Shown here: one piece after another, positions 14,024 to 21,715 of the stretch | Position numbering within the stretch: the first letter of the stretch is position 1 | Layout: each line of letters starts with the position of its first letter | Source of the DNA: a virus | Direction: 5' to 3' (one strand) | Virus record (IMG/VR): IMGVR_UViG_3300031576_000081 | Coordinates: 1 to 47,743 of that record | DNA length: 47,743 nt | The notes under the pieces: generated by a model | Database searches by the model: none | Told to the model about the DNA's origin: nothing | What the model saw: the letters and a program-made list of their open reading frames with translations, nothing else | Position numbers and translations under genes: made by a program

Positions 14024-14644
14024 GTGAGCATCCTCGTCATCGCTCTACTCGCATTCGCAACCGCCACGGCCCTGAGCCGTGCGAAGAGCTCGGGCGCGGC
14101 CGGTGGGGTTTCACCGTCGGCGGATCGTCGAGCGCAGGGATCGATAGCCCGCGTGTCCGCGCCCGAGAACTGCCCCGCCGCCAGACGCGCTTTGAGGTTC
14201 TACGCCGGTCGCGCGAACGGATGGCGGGCGAAGATGGGCGTGCGAGTCCATGTCGATCCATCGGGGCAACAGGCACACCTTCGGGCAATGGCCTGCTCGC
14301 GCGTTCGTTATCTCGCCCACCTCTGGCAGCGCAAGGCATTCCAGGCGCGGCGGGCGTATGAGCGGTGGCACTGGCGGCAGTACGCGTGGCGGGAGTGGTT
14401 GCCGGCGAAGTGGCAGCGAATATTCCATTGCGAAACGCCGACCAACGGGCGCTACATCAACTGGCAGCACAACTCCGGAACCTATGAAGGCGGTCCGGGA
14501 TTCCATTACGGCACATGGGATCGATACAAGCCTCGCGGAGCACCAGAGCGGGCTGACCTGGCGACACCCCGCGAGCAATACCAGTGCGCGCTCAATGTGT
14601 ACGCGCGCGTTGGCTACGGAGCCTGGGGGTGTGGTGACGCATGA
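14024..14644 (+). CDS. Membrane-anchored or secreted Rpf-like muralytic protein
   Basis: 206 residues. The GTG start gives VSILVIALLAFATATALSRA, a signal peptide or anchor. The C-terminal domain (about residues 127-206) resembles the resuscitation-promoting-factor / lysozyme-like fold: WQRIFHCETPTNGRYINWQ has the catalytic Glu after Cys, followed by GGPGFHYGTWDRY, ATPREQYQCALNVYARVGYG and AWGC. Rpf enzymes cleave peptidoglycan and wake dormant actinobacteria. The gene lies among early accessory genes, not in the tail or lysis module, so it may act on the cell wall during infection or lysogeny. Confidence 0.65.
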   Translation: MSILVIALLAFATATALSRAKSSGAAGGVSPSADRRAQGSIARVSAPENCPAARRALRFYAGRANGWRAKMGVRVHVDPSGQQAHLRAMACSRVRYLAHLWQRKAFQARRAYERWHWRQYAWREWLPAKWQRIFHCETPTNGRYINWQHNSGTYEGGPGFHYGTWDRYKPRGAPERADLATPREQYQCALNVYARVGYGAWGCGDA

Positions 14645-14937
14645 GCCGCGCCATGCCCGAGACTCTTGAGCAGGAGCTAGAGCGTCTCGTCACCGACGCC
14701 GACTATCGCGTAATCGTGGTGCACGCGAGCGACAGCTACCTCAACATGCGGATCGTCTACCTGCCGCACCTGAGCGTGCGCGGCGAGGGTCCATTTTTCT
14801 ACATTGCCCACGGGCTGATCGCCGAGCAACACTTCATGCAGCGCAACCCGTCGAAGCGGTGGCGGAAGGCCCGCGAATGGGCACAGCGCGAGATCAGCGG
14901 GCACCGAGGGTTCGTCCAGGGCGTCAACGTCGCGTGA
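14641..14937 (+). CDS. Hypothetical early protein
   Basis: 98 residues, ATG overlapping the previous stop. An alternating beta pattern (YRVIVVHASDSYLNMRIVYL) is followed by a basic helical C-terminus (SKRWRKAREWAQREI). No domain recognised. Confidence 0.55.
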   Translation: MSRAMPETLEQELERLVTDADYRVIVVHASDSYLNMRIVYLPHLSVRGEGPFFYIAHGLIAEQHFMQRNPSKRWRKAREWAQREISGHRGFVQGVNVA

Positions 14938-15539
14938 CCATCGCCACCCGCCCCACCCGCGCCGAGCTATATGCGCTGTACGCGCCGCTGCGCAACGAGG
15001 GCTACACGGTCGCCGAGATCGCCGCGCGCTACGGCAAGGCGCGCTCCTCTGTGCACGCGATCCTTGACGATCCCGACGGCTCCAAGCAGCGCGCGCGCAG
15101 ACGCCGCTACCAGGGCACCTGCGCCACCTGCGGCGCCCGCACGGACGGCTCCAACGGCTCGGCCAAAGCGCCGCGCTACTGCGCTACCTGCTTCCCGCTC
15201 TCACCCGAGTTCGCGGCCCAGAAAGCTGCGCAGACGTACTGGACGCGCGAGCTTCTGATCGAGCGTATTCAGGAGTGGGCCGAGTTGTACGGCGAGCCGC
15301 CGGCGATTCCCGACTGGAGTCCGAGCCAAGCGCGGTGCAACCATGACGAGCCGCGCGCTCGCCGCTTCGAGGACGCCCGTCCGCACTGGCCGTGGTTCAC
15401 GTCGGTCGTTCGCGTCTTCGGCTCCTGGCGCGCCGGGCTTGAGGCGGCCGGCTTCGAGGCGCGCGCACCACACGGCGGCGGGGGCAACGTGCTGCGACGG
15501 CGCTCGCAGCGGGCGCGTGCGCTCGAGGAGGTGGCGTAG
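14934..15539 (+). CDS. HTH, zinc-ribbon and HNH-associated-repeat protein
   Basis: 201 residues in three parts: an N-terminal HTH (GYTVAEIAARYGKARSSVHA), a zinc ribbon (CATCGAR and CATCFP, about residues 63-85) and an HNH-associated repeat (LLIERIQEWAELYGEPPAIP then VVRVFGSWRAGLEAAGFEAR). No HNH catalytic motif. Likely a sequence-specific DNA-binding protein, related in its repeat to the 12548 product. Confidence 0.6.
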   Translation: MTIATRPTRAELYALYAPLRNEGYTVAEIAARYGKARSSVHAILDDPDGSKQRARRRRYQGTCATCGARTDGSNGSAKAPRYCATCFPLSPEFAAQKAAQTYWTRELLIERIQEWAELYGEPPAIPDWSPSQARCNHDEPRARRFEDARPHWPWFTSVVRVFGSWRAGLEAAGFEARAPHGGGGNVLRRRSQRARALEEVA

Positions 15540-15814
15540 TGGCGACGAGTCAGGCCACGGGCTCGGAAGGTGCGGCGCAGGGTTCTAACCACGGGCACGT
15601 CGAGCTGACGCTGCGTGCGCTAAGGCTGGAGCGCGGGCTCTCTATCCGTGACGTGGAGAATCTGAGCGGGATCAGCCGCGCCTGCCTGAGCATGATCGAG
15701 CGCGGGCGCGAGCTACCGACACCAGAGCAGCTCGCCACGCTCGCGGACGTGTACGGAGTCGTGGGACGCTGGCGCTTCGTGACCCTAGTGCTGCTGGAAG
15801 AGAGGCAGGCGTGA
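15539..15814 (+). CDS. XRE-family regulator
   Basis: 91 residues; GTG shares its first base with the previous TAG. The HTH reads LRALRLERGLSIRDVENLSG, then ISRACLSMIERGRELPTPEQ. It is the third XRE protein in the phage and lies in the middle of the early operon, so it could time a later set of early genes. Confidence 0.8.
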   Translation: MATSQATGSEGAAQGSNHGHVELTLRALRLERGLSIRDVENLSGISRACLSMIERGRELPTPEQLATLADVYGVVGRWRFVTLVLLEERQA

Positions 15815-15966
15815 CGAGGTACGCGGCGACCACGGCTGTGCCCGTCGAGCGCTCGCGCGGCGAGATCGTGGGCGAATGGGTTACGCCACAGCTCGTCGAG
15901 GTGTATGCGAACGGTGTCATGCCGGGGACGCTCAGGCTCGCTCTCCCTGAGAAGGCGAACGCATGA
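15811..15966 (+). CDS. 51-residue early protein
   Basis: GTG 15811 overlaps the regulator stop and its TGA overlaps the next ATG. Predicted beta-rich (VGEWVTPQLVEVYANGVMPG). Unknown. Confidence 0.5.
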   Translation: MTRYAATTAVPVERSRGEIVGEWVTPQLVEVYANGVMPGTLRLALPEKANA

Positions 15967-16289
15967 GCGATCCAATCGGGCACCTGACGCCAGGGGAACT
16001 CAAGGCATGGCAGACGTTCGTCGAATACTTCCGTCGCGAGCAGCTCGTCGGTATCTCGAAGTCGGCCGTCTTTATGTCACTGGTTCCCGACGAGGAGGGC
16101 GATGTCCAGTTCTGGGCGCAGCTCGGCTGCGCAATCATGCTCGACAAGCCGATCATCGCCGTGGCGATTCGCGGTCGCGATGTCCCGCCGAAGCTTAGGC
16201 TCGTCGCTGACGAGATCGTCCGCGCTGACATCGACACGGACAGCGGCAAGCAGGCGATCCTTGAGGCGCTGGAAAGAGTTGGCGCGTGA
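15963..16289 (+). CDS. Small Rossmann-like protein, possibly TIR/SLOG or deoxyribosyltransferase-like
   Basis: 108 residues. The order SAVFMSLVPDEEGDVQFWAQ, LGCAIMLDKPIIAVAIRGRD, then LVADEIVRADIDTD is the pattern of proteins that sort nucleotides or NAD-like ligands: a strand, a helix with a carboxylate, then LDKPIIAV. Resemblance is at fold level only. Confidence 0.45.
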   Translation: MSDPIGHLTPGELKAWQTFVEYFRREQLVGISKSAVFMSLVPDEEGDVQFWAQLGCAIMLDKPIIAVAIRGRDVPPKLRLVADEIVRADIDTDSGKQAILEALERVGA

Positions 16290-16609
16290 GCGGTCCCAGC
16301 CAGGGCGCCCTTCCCAGCCTCGAACGTGAGGTGGCCCTGAGCGAGCGCCAAGCCCTCGCGCTCACGATCATCCGCACGCGCGGTCCGATCTCGTCCGGCG
16401 AGCTCGGGGCGCTCGTGCGCGAGGCGCGCGGCGGCAGGATCACAGGAGCAGAGTTCGATCAGTCGAACGGACGGAAGCTCGGCGATGCGCTGGCGCGCGA
16501 AGGGCTCGTGCGCTACTGGCGCGGCTCGGGCTGGGTGGACGGAGAAGTGCTAACACATGAGCTGCTAGCAGATAGCTATGACCCGGCGACGGCGGAGATC
16601 CCGTTCTAG
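16286..16609 (+). CDS. Winged-helix-like early protein
   Basis: 107 residues from GTG 16286. SERQALALTIIRTRGPISSG and LGDALAREGLVRYWRGSGWV look like a winged helix. The stop TAG abuts the start of the nuclease gene. Confidence 0.5.
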   Translation: MSGPSQGALPSLEREVALSERQALALTIIRTRGPISSGELGALVREARGGRITGAEFDQSNGRKLGDALAREGLVRYWRGSGWVDGEVLTHELLADSYDPATAEIPF

Positions 16610-16956
16610 TGCTCGAGCGTGAGCTTCAAGACGGCGTCGCGCAGGTCGCGCGCCTACTCGGCTACCGCGTCTTCCACGCGCGCCCGGCCTGGACGCAGAA
16701 GGGCTATCGAACGCCCGTCTCCTACGACGGCAAGGGCTATCCGGATTTGACGCTGGCCGGCAACGGGCGAGTCATCTTCGTCGAGCTCAAGTGCGGCAGG
16801 AACGTCCTCTCCGCCGAGCAGGCGGCCTGGCTCGAGGCGCTGCGCGCAGCCGGCCAGGAGGCGTACGTGTGGAGCGAGCGCGAGTGGGCGGAGGGGATCG
16901 TGGAGGCCGTGCTCAGGCGCGGAACGCGGCATGAGATCGAACCAAACGCGGCCTGA
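16609..16956 (+). CDS. VRR-NUC nuclease
   Basis: 115 residues, the length of stand-alone phage VRR-NUC proteins. The PD-(D/E)XK active site is intact: GKGYPDLTLAGNGRVIFVEL with PD, then E-L-K (VELKCGRN) and the following LSAEQAAWLEAL helix. Such enzymes cut branched or single-stranded DNA and may resolve recombination or replication intermediates. Confidence 0.85.
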   Translation: MLERELQDGVAQVARLLGYRVFHARPAWTQKGYRTPVSYDGKGYPDLTLAGNGRVIFVELKCGRNVLSAEQAAWLEALRAAGQEAYVWSEREWAEGIVEAVLRRGTRHEIEPNAA

Positions 16957-16978
16957 CGGCCGCAGGAAGGAGCCCATC

Positions 16979-17380
16979 GTGGCTACAGCGACAGAGGAGA
17001 TCGTTTACTCCGAGCAAAAGGAGTGGGAGGTCCTGCAGGACGACGCAAACCTGCCTTCGGACCCCGATGGCAAGGCCTTGTTCGATCGCGACGCCTACCA
17101 GGCGCCGGAGCTTCGCATCGACCAGGTCGACGGCCAGGAGGTCGACAAAATCTGGCTCAAGTTCTCCGGCCGTGTGGCACTCGATCGCACGCAGGCCGCG
17201 GACGTCGCGCTCTTCAATCGCGTCCGTCTCGGTCACGAGCTCGAGCTGCGCGTCGCGGGCAAGGGCTCCCGTGTCGGCACCGGCTACACGACCTCCAAAG
17301 GCGGAGACCTGGAAGCGATCGTCGGCGAGCGTGAGCTGCGCATCGACAGCGTGTACGTGTTCTCGGCCGAGGAGCTATAG
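16979..17380 (+). CDS. Early protein upstream of the replication initiator
   Basis: 133 residues from GTG 16979 with AAGGAG at 16967. Acidic, beta-rich, with a paired hydrophobic and charged pattern (LKFSGRVALDRTQAADVALF). It could be a DNA-binding accessory such as an ssDNA-binding protein, but no OB-fold signature is certain. A small GCGGCC/GGCCGC hairpin (16948-16963) precedes it. Confidence 0.55.
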   Translation: MATATEEIVYSEQKEWEVLQDDANLPSDPDGKALFDRDAYQAPELRIDQVDGQEVDKIWLKFSGRVALDRTQAADVALFNRVRLGHELELRVAGKGSRVGTGYTTSKGGDLEAIVGERELRIDSVYVFSAEEL

Positions 17381-17384
17381 CGGG

Positions 17385-18092
17385 GTGGCCTGGCGAGCGA
17401 TCCAGGACACGGTCGGACGCTCGGAGTCGCTGGCCGAGCTCTCGCATATCGCCGAGCGGATCTACTGGCGGCTGCTCGCGCACTCCGATCCCTGGGGCAG
17501 GGTCGACGCGCGACCCCGGAAGCTCCGCGCTCTGTGCTGGCCGATGCTGCCCGAGATCAGCGACGAGGAGGTCGGCTACGCGCTCCTCGAGATCGAGACG
17601 GTCGGTCGCATCGTCGTCTTCGAGAGGCGCGGTGACCACGTTGTGCAGCTAGTCGACTTCGAGGCAAATCAGCCTCGCGATGCCATCCGCCGGCGGCCCG
17701 AGAAGAGCCGATTCGCCGATCCGCCGGACAGTGTCCGCCCAACTGCCGGACTTGTAACAGCGCTGTTCGGCCTCGGCGAGCAAACCAGCCTATTAGCAGG
17801 GGATTCCGGACAGCGTCCGGCGCACAAGCGGACAGTGTCCGGCAAGGCGGCGGACACTGTCCGCGGAGAAGAGACGGAGAGAGAGACGGAGAAGGAGAAG
17901 AGAGAAAAGCTTACAACCCTTCGAGCGAGCGAGCGTGAACTACAGGACGCGCATCGCTCGCCGGCTTCAGAACACGCTGAGGAGGACGATCCAGAGCCAG
18001 ACCTCGGTGGACTCGAAGCGCCGATGACTCAGGCGGTGGCTCGGGAGCTTGCGCGCGCGCGCAACCCTGCCCCGGAAGGAGCGACGACATGA
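17385..18092 (+). CDS. Replication initiator with embedded origin (lambda O-like position)
   Basis: 235 residues from GTG 17385. The N-terminal 95 residues (LSHIAERIYWRLLAHSDPWG, LPEISDEEVGYALLEIETVG) form the winged-helix seen in phage replisome organisers. The middle (about 114-160) is a linker whose DNA carries four palindromic iterons, followed by a charged tract (ETERETEKEKREK) coded by a purine-rich run. This matches the plan of the lambda O gene. The following gene would be the helicase-loading partner. Confidence 0.65.
   Translation: MAWRAIQDTVGRSESLAELSHIAERIYWRLLAHSDPWGRVDARPRKLRALCWPMLPEISDEEVGYALLEIETVGRIVVFERRGDHVVQLVDFEANQPRDAIRRRPEKSRFADPPDSVRPTAGLVTALFGLGEQTSLLAGDSGQRPAHKRTVSGKAADTVRGEETERETEKEKREKLTTLRASERELQDAHRSPASEHAEEDDPEPDLGGLEAPMTQAVARELARARNPAPEGATT
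17725..17863. other. Candidate replication origin: four palindromic iterons
   Basis: CGGACAGTGTCCG at 17725-17737 and 17829-17841, CGGACAGCGTCCG at 17807-17819 and CGGACACTGTCCG at 17851-17863. The last three start exactly 22 bases apart. A half site CCGGAC lies at 17746. A nearly pure purine tract (17866-17909) ending in AAAAGCTTACAA follows and could be the unwinding element. In lambda, four iterons followed by an A/T-rich segment sit inside gene O. Confidence 0.7.
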
Positions 18093-18718
18093 GCGAGGTC
18101 TACCTGTGGACGGAGATCCGGCTGCGCGCGGTCGAGCTCTTCCGCGACGCTCCTTCGGCGACGCAGGAGCAGCGCGTCCTCGACGTCTTCCGCGAGCACC
18201 CCGCGCTCGTCGTCGAGGCGGTCGAGCACGTAGGGCGGCGCTTCCAGACGGGGCAGGTGCGAAACCCGTGGGCGGTCCTCGCCAAGCACGTCGAGCAGGC
18301 GATGCGCCCACTCGACGACGTCAGCGCAACCGACGAGCGCGACCGCGAGCGGGCGGTCTCTCGAGCCGAGCAGTGGCTGCGCGCAGCTGGTCAGCACTTC
18401 GACCGCGAGGAGGAGATTCTCGAGGAGCTCTTCGGCGAGCTGGGACGTCTGCGGACGTGGAGAGACGACGAGCCGCTCAAGGTGCGCATGCTCGCGCTCT
18501 TCGGCGAAGTCCGCGCCAGGGGCGACACGATCGTGCAGGAGGCTTCAGAGCGGGCAGAGCACTGGCGGTCGACGACCGGTCTGCGCTACCGGCTCGAGCG
18601 CGACCCCGAGTTCCGGCGCAGTTACCTCGCCGAGCACCCGGAGGCCGTCTCGGACGAGCCTCGACTCGACGGCGATCCCGAGCCCGTGCTCGACGACCCG
18701 GAGCCGGTGGTCGCATGA
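18089..18718 (+). CDS. Replication accessory protein, possible helicase loader
   Basis: 209 residues, ATG overlapping the initiator stop. Two segments: a helical N-terminus with RVLDVFREHPALVVEAVEHV and VRNPWAVLAKHVEQAM, similar in feel to the C-terminal helices of primosomal proteins, and an acidic C-terminal tail (DGDPEPVLDDPEPVVA) that could bind single-strand protein or helicase. No Walker motif. Role as partner of the initiator rests on position. Confidence 0.5.
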   Translation: MSEVYLWTEIRLRAVELFRDAPSATQEQRVLDVFREHPALVVEAVEHVGRRFQTGQVRNPWAVLAKHVEQAMRPLDDVSATDERDRERAVSRAEQWLRAAGQHFDREEEILEELFGELGRLRTWRDDEPLKVRMLALFGEVRARGDTIVQEASERAEHWRSTTGLRYRLERDPEFRRSYLAEHPEAVSDEPRLDGDPEPVLDDPEPVVA

Positions 18719-18740
18719 CCCCTCGAAGCCAGGAGGCCCC

Positions 18741-19673
18741 ATGAGCGTCGCCCTCTTCACGAACGTGCTCGCGAACCTGCCAGCCGAGCGCGTGCGCTCA
18801 CTCGACGCGAGCCTCGCCGCTGAAGGCCTGGGCGGGATCGAGGCCGTGTACGTGAGCGTGTGGCCGGAGCCGACCGAGGAGCTCGAACACCGACGAGCGA
18901 ACCGAGCTGCGTTCGGGCAGTGGCGAGCCGCCACTGGCGTCCCGACCTGGGCCTGGATCGTGTGCTCGAAGGACCAGGCCGCCGACGCGACTAAGATCGT
19001 CGAGCTGCACGAGCAGCTCAGACCCAGCGGCTGGAAGCTCAACATCGAGGCGCCGCTGAATCACGCCAAGCTCGGGGTGCTCCTGAAAGGCGCACTCGCT
19101 ACCACCGTCCCACTCTCGGCCTCCCTGGCGGGGCAGACGGCGTCGCACATGAACTACGACTACCGCGCCCTCGAGCGAGCCGGCGTCGAGATCGACTGGC
19201 AGGCGTACTTCGACTCGGGCGAAGGGCAGCCGCCGGCGCTGAGCGTAGCCGAGCTGTACCAGTCGAGCTTCGTGATCCCCGGCTGGGAGTACCGCCACCG
19301 GCTGGACGTCTACTACGGCTGGGGCAAGGTTGGCATGGTCTCGGGCGGAGAAGCCTGGCTCGACTCGTACCGCCGGCCGGGGACTTCGGACGGCCGCTTC
19401 ACGGTCGCTCCGCGCGAGTGGGGGTGGTGGGTCGTTGATCATGCCCTGCGCCGGAACGGCCAGGTCGGCACGCTCATGGGCCGGGCCGCCTACGCGAGGA
19501 TCCGGATCACGCTCGACGTCACCCGGACCGCGCAGGCCCGCCCGCCCGCGCACTGGACACCGATCGCAGCTTCCGCGCGGGTCGCAGGCGCGAGCAAGCG
19601 GCCGCTCTCAGTCTACCTCGCCGAGAACACCTCGGACGAGGTCATCGTGGCGATAGCGCGCGGGGCGGCGTGA
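18741..19673 (+). CDS. Unknown protein, possible TIM-barrel-like
   Basis: 310 residues behind CCAGGAGGCCCC. Repeating strand-helix units (GIEAVYVSVWPEP, VPTWAWIVCS, GWKLNIEAPLNH, TTVPLSASLAG, VEIDWQAYFD) look like a barrel, and acidic residues at strand ends (NIEAP) could be catalytic as in glycosidases. This is inference from pattern; no family is recognised. It is followed with overlap by a methyltransferase gene. Confidence 0.45.
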   Translation: MSVALFTNVLANLPAERVRSLDASLAAEGLGGIEAVYVSVWPEPTEELEHRRANRAAFGQWRAATGVPTWAWIVCSKDQAADATKIVELHEQLRPSGWKLNIEAPLNHAKLGVLLKGALATTVPLSASLAGQTASHMNYDYRALERAGVEIDWQAYFDSGEGQPPALSVAELYQSSFVIPGWEYRHRLDVYYGWGKVGMVSGGEAWLDSYRRPGTSDGRFTVAPREWGWWVVDHALRRNGQVGTLMGRAAYARIRITLDVTRTAQARPPAHWTPIAASARVAGASKRPLSVYLAENTSDEVIVAIARGAA

Positions 19674-20269
19674 GGACGCACCACATAGGCGGCGAGTCTG
19701 TGAGCGTGGCTCGCAGCGGTCCCTACGGCGATGTCCGCGACGTCCTCGCAGGACTACCGCATCACCAGGGCGGCGCGTACTGGCAGACGGACATCTTCCC
19801 GCGCAAGCACGCCTACCTGCGCGAACATGCGCCTCAGGCGCGCAGCGTGTTCGAGTTCGGAGCGCTGGTCGGGTACTTCCTGGTGACGGCGCTCGACGCG
19901 TGTCCTGGGATCGCGCGGGTTAGCTGGCTCGACAACGAGCTGCACACGCCAGAGTCGAACCGTATGACGCGCGAGAACCTCGATGCTGTAGGGCGGGTGG
20001 GCGAGCATCTATGGACGGACACCGTGAGGGACGTGGTCTCGGATGACTGCGAGCAGTACGACATCGTCCACGTCGACGGGGAGCACACGCTCCATGCGTG
20101 CCTCGTGGACTTGGGGTTGGCGCTCGCCATGCGGCCAAAGCTGATCCTGGTCGACGACACCGATGCGATCAGCGAGGTGCGAGAGGCGGTCGAGCTCTTC
20201 TCGGGCTACGTCGGCCTGGAGTCCGAGTACCACGACACCGTCAACGGCTTCGCGGTGCTGCGACCGTGA
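19670..20269 (+). CDS. Class I SAM-dependent methyltransferase
   Basis: 199 residues. Motif I reads SVFEFGALVGYFLVTAL, the ribose-binding acid is in SWLDNEL, and DIVHVDGEHTLHACLVDLGL resembles O-methyltransferases of the Methyltransf_24 type. Such enzymes methylate small or surface-linked sugars; no DNA-methylase NPPY or PC motif is seen. GTG start overlaps the upstream stop. Confidence 0.7.
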   Translation: MRTHHIGGESVSVARSGPYGDVRDVLAGLPHHQGGAYWQTDIFPRKHAYLREHAPQARSVFEFGALVGYFLVTALDACPGIARVSWLDNELHTPESNRMTRENLDAVGRVGEHLWTDTVRDVVSDDCEQYDIVHVDGEHTLHACLVDLGLALAMRPKLILVDDTDAISEVREAVELFSGYVGLESEYHDTVNGFAVLRP

Positions 20270-21306
20270 CCCGCGAGGAACGCATCGCTGCGACCTGGGC
20301 GCTCCTTCGCTCGTACGCTGACTGGATGCCCTCGCCGCGCACCTCAACCGGGCAGATCGTTCGGCGCTCGGCGCTACGCGGTGAGGTGGCGTCGGCCTAC
20401 GAGGACTGCCGCTCCTGCGCTGGCACGGGGCGCGTGCGCCGTGGCGGTGCGGATCTTGCCTGCTGCAGCTGTCGCGGTGCAGGGACGCGCTCGGTGGACG
20501 CCTACACCCGCCGCGAGGTGGTGCGCGAGCAGGCGCTCGATGAGATCCCCTACGAGCGACTGATCCGCTTCCGCAGGGTGCGCTGCGACGCGTGCGGCGG
20601 GTCCGGGCTCGTGTCGGCGGCGTCGGTCAAGGAGCCCGGCCTGCGCGACCTGCTCGAACTGGACGGCGCGCACCGGCACTGGTGGCGGCAAGCGCAGCGC
20701 GAGCGCTGCCAGCCTTGCCGCGGCTCGGGCTCAGTCGAGATAGTCGACGAGCGCCAGACCGACGCGAGCCTTCGCCGACTAGCCGCAGACGAGGCAGCGC
20801 GAGCGGGCGCTGCCTTCTCGGCTGACTGGCTTGACTCGGCCCTTGAGCATCGCCACTCGCAATGGGCGCAAGGCTCGTACGCTGAGCTCGCTGTGATCCT
20901 GCACGCGCTTGAGCTACGCGCCCCGCGGCTGCACGCATCGCTTCTGCGCCACGTCGTGTACGAGCCGGGCGAGTACGTCGTCTCGGAGAGGCTTCGCGCG
21001 CGCCTTGAGCGCGTCGTCGAGCGGATCGCCGGCGAGCTGCCCGGGCAGCTACGCGTCCCTGCGGACGTCAAGCTCGCTCACTCACGAAAGCACGTCGTCT
21101 GGCGACATCGCTCGGCGGCTGCGGATCACCAGCGCTCCAAGCGAAACGGTGAGATCGCGGCCCTCGTTCTCGATCACGGGCAAGCGCCTGTCAACGTCGC
21201 GATCATCCACGGCGTGACGCCGCGGCGCGTACGGCAGATCGTCGCGAGCGCAGCGGTGGCGATGCGCCACGAGCTGCACGGCGAGGCGGCGAGGTTCGCG
21301 CTGTGA
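20266..21306 (+). CDS. DnaJ-type zinc-motif protein with C-terminal HTH
   Basis: 346 residues. Four CxxCxGxG motifs: CRSCAGTG (48-55), CSCRGAG (about 67-73), CDACGGSG (107-114) and CQPCRGSG (148-155), the same number as the DnaJ zinc-binding domain, but no J-domain. The C-terminus is basic and ends in an HTH (GQAPVNVAIIHGVTPRRVRQ). Being the second-last gene before the late promoter, it is a candidate late-gene activator or terminase-associated DNA-binding protein. Confidence 0.65.
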   Translation: MTREERIAATWALLRSYADWMPSPRTSTGQIVRRSALRGEVASAYEDCRSCAGTGRVRRGGADLACCSCRGAGTRSVDAYTRREVVREQALDEIPYERLIRFRRVRCDACGGSGLVSAASVKEPGLRDLLELDGAHRHWWRQAQRERCQPCRGSGSVEIVDERQTDASLRRLAADEAARAGAAFSADWLDSALEHRHSQWAQGSYAELAVILHALELRAPRLHASLLRHVVYEPGEYVVSERLRARLERVVERIAGELPGQLRVPADVKLAHSRKHVVWRHRSAAADHQRSKRNGEIAALVLDHGQAPVNVAIIHGVTPRRVRQIVASAAVAMRHELHGEAARFAL

Positions 21307-21581
21307 TGTTCCGCTGGCGACGGCAGGGCAAGCGACGGCAGGTCAAGCACGATGCTCGCTTCGAGCAGGCGATGCGCTGGGGCGAACCCTCCGGGATCTA
21401 CCAGAGCACCTGCTCGTGCGGCTGGAGAGGGTTGATGTACCTGACCCCGGCTGAGGCCGAGCTGGAGGCAATGGAGCATGATCCCGTCTGGCAAACGCTG
21501 CCGGGTTATGCCGAAGCTAGAGGGAGGCTGCGGCTTCTGATCGAAGACCAGAAAAGCCTCGTCCGTCGGAGGTTCTCTTGA
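21303..21581 (+). CDS. Small zinc-containing protein before the late operon
   Basis: Starts at GTG 21303 or the adjacent ATG 21306; about 92 residues. STCSCGWRGLMYLTPAEAEL is a single Cys pair with an aromatic turn. Its stop overlaps the candidate late promoter -35. Confidence 0.55.
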   Translation: MMFRWRRQGKRRQVKHDARFEQAMRWGEPSGIYQSTCSCGWRGLMYLTPAEAELEAMEHDPVWQTLPGYAEARGRLRLLIEDQKSLVRRRFS

Positions 21582-21607
21582 CGTCCGTCATCCGCCCTCG
21601 CTAAAGT
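21578..21607 (+). promoter_or_regulatory. Candidate late promoter
   Basis: TTGACG at 21578-21583, 18 bases, TAAAGT at 21602-21607, then about 108 bases of leader to the terminase small-subunit start. CTAAAG (21601-21606) pairs with CTTTAG (21652-21657) in the leader. The 134-base gap 21582-21715 is among the largest without a gene before the late region and could also hold cos or pac. Confidence 0.5.
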
Positions 21608-21715
21608 CTCGTCTGTCGCCTTCCCCGCTGGGCAGGGAAATCGCGAACCCCCTTTAGTCCGAAGTACGTCTACGGACAGGCGCGGCCGGGCTACTGTGCT
21701 TCTCGGGAGGCAACA

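Noticed and set aside
17721-17863. CRISPR-like array
   Set aside because: The repeats are short palindromes with unequal first spacing and lie inside a coding gene; iterons explain them better.
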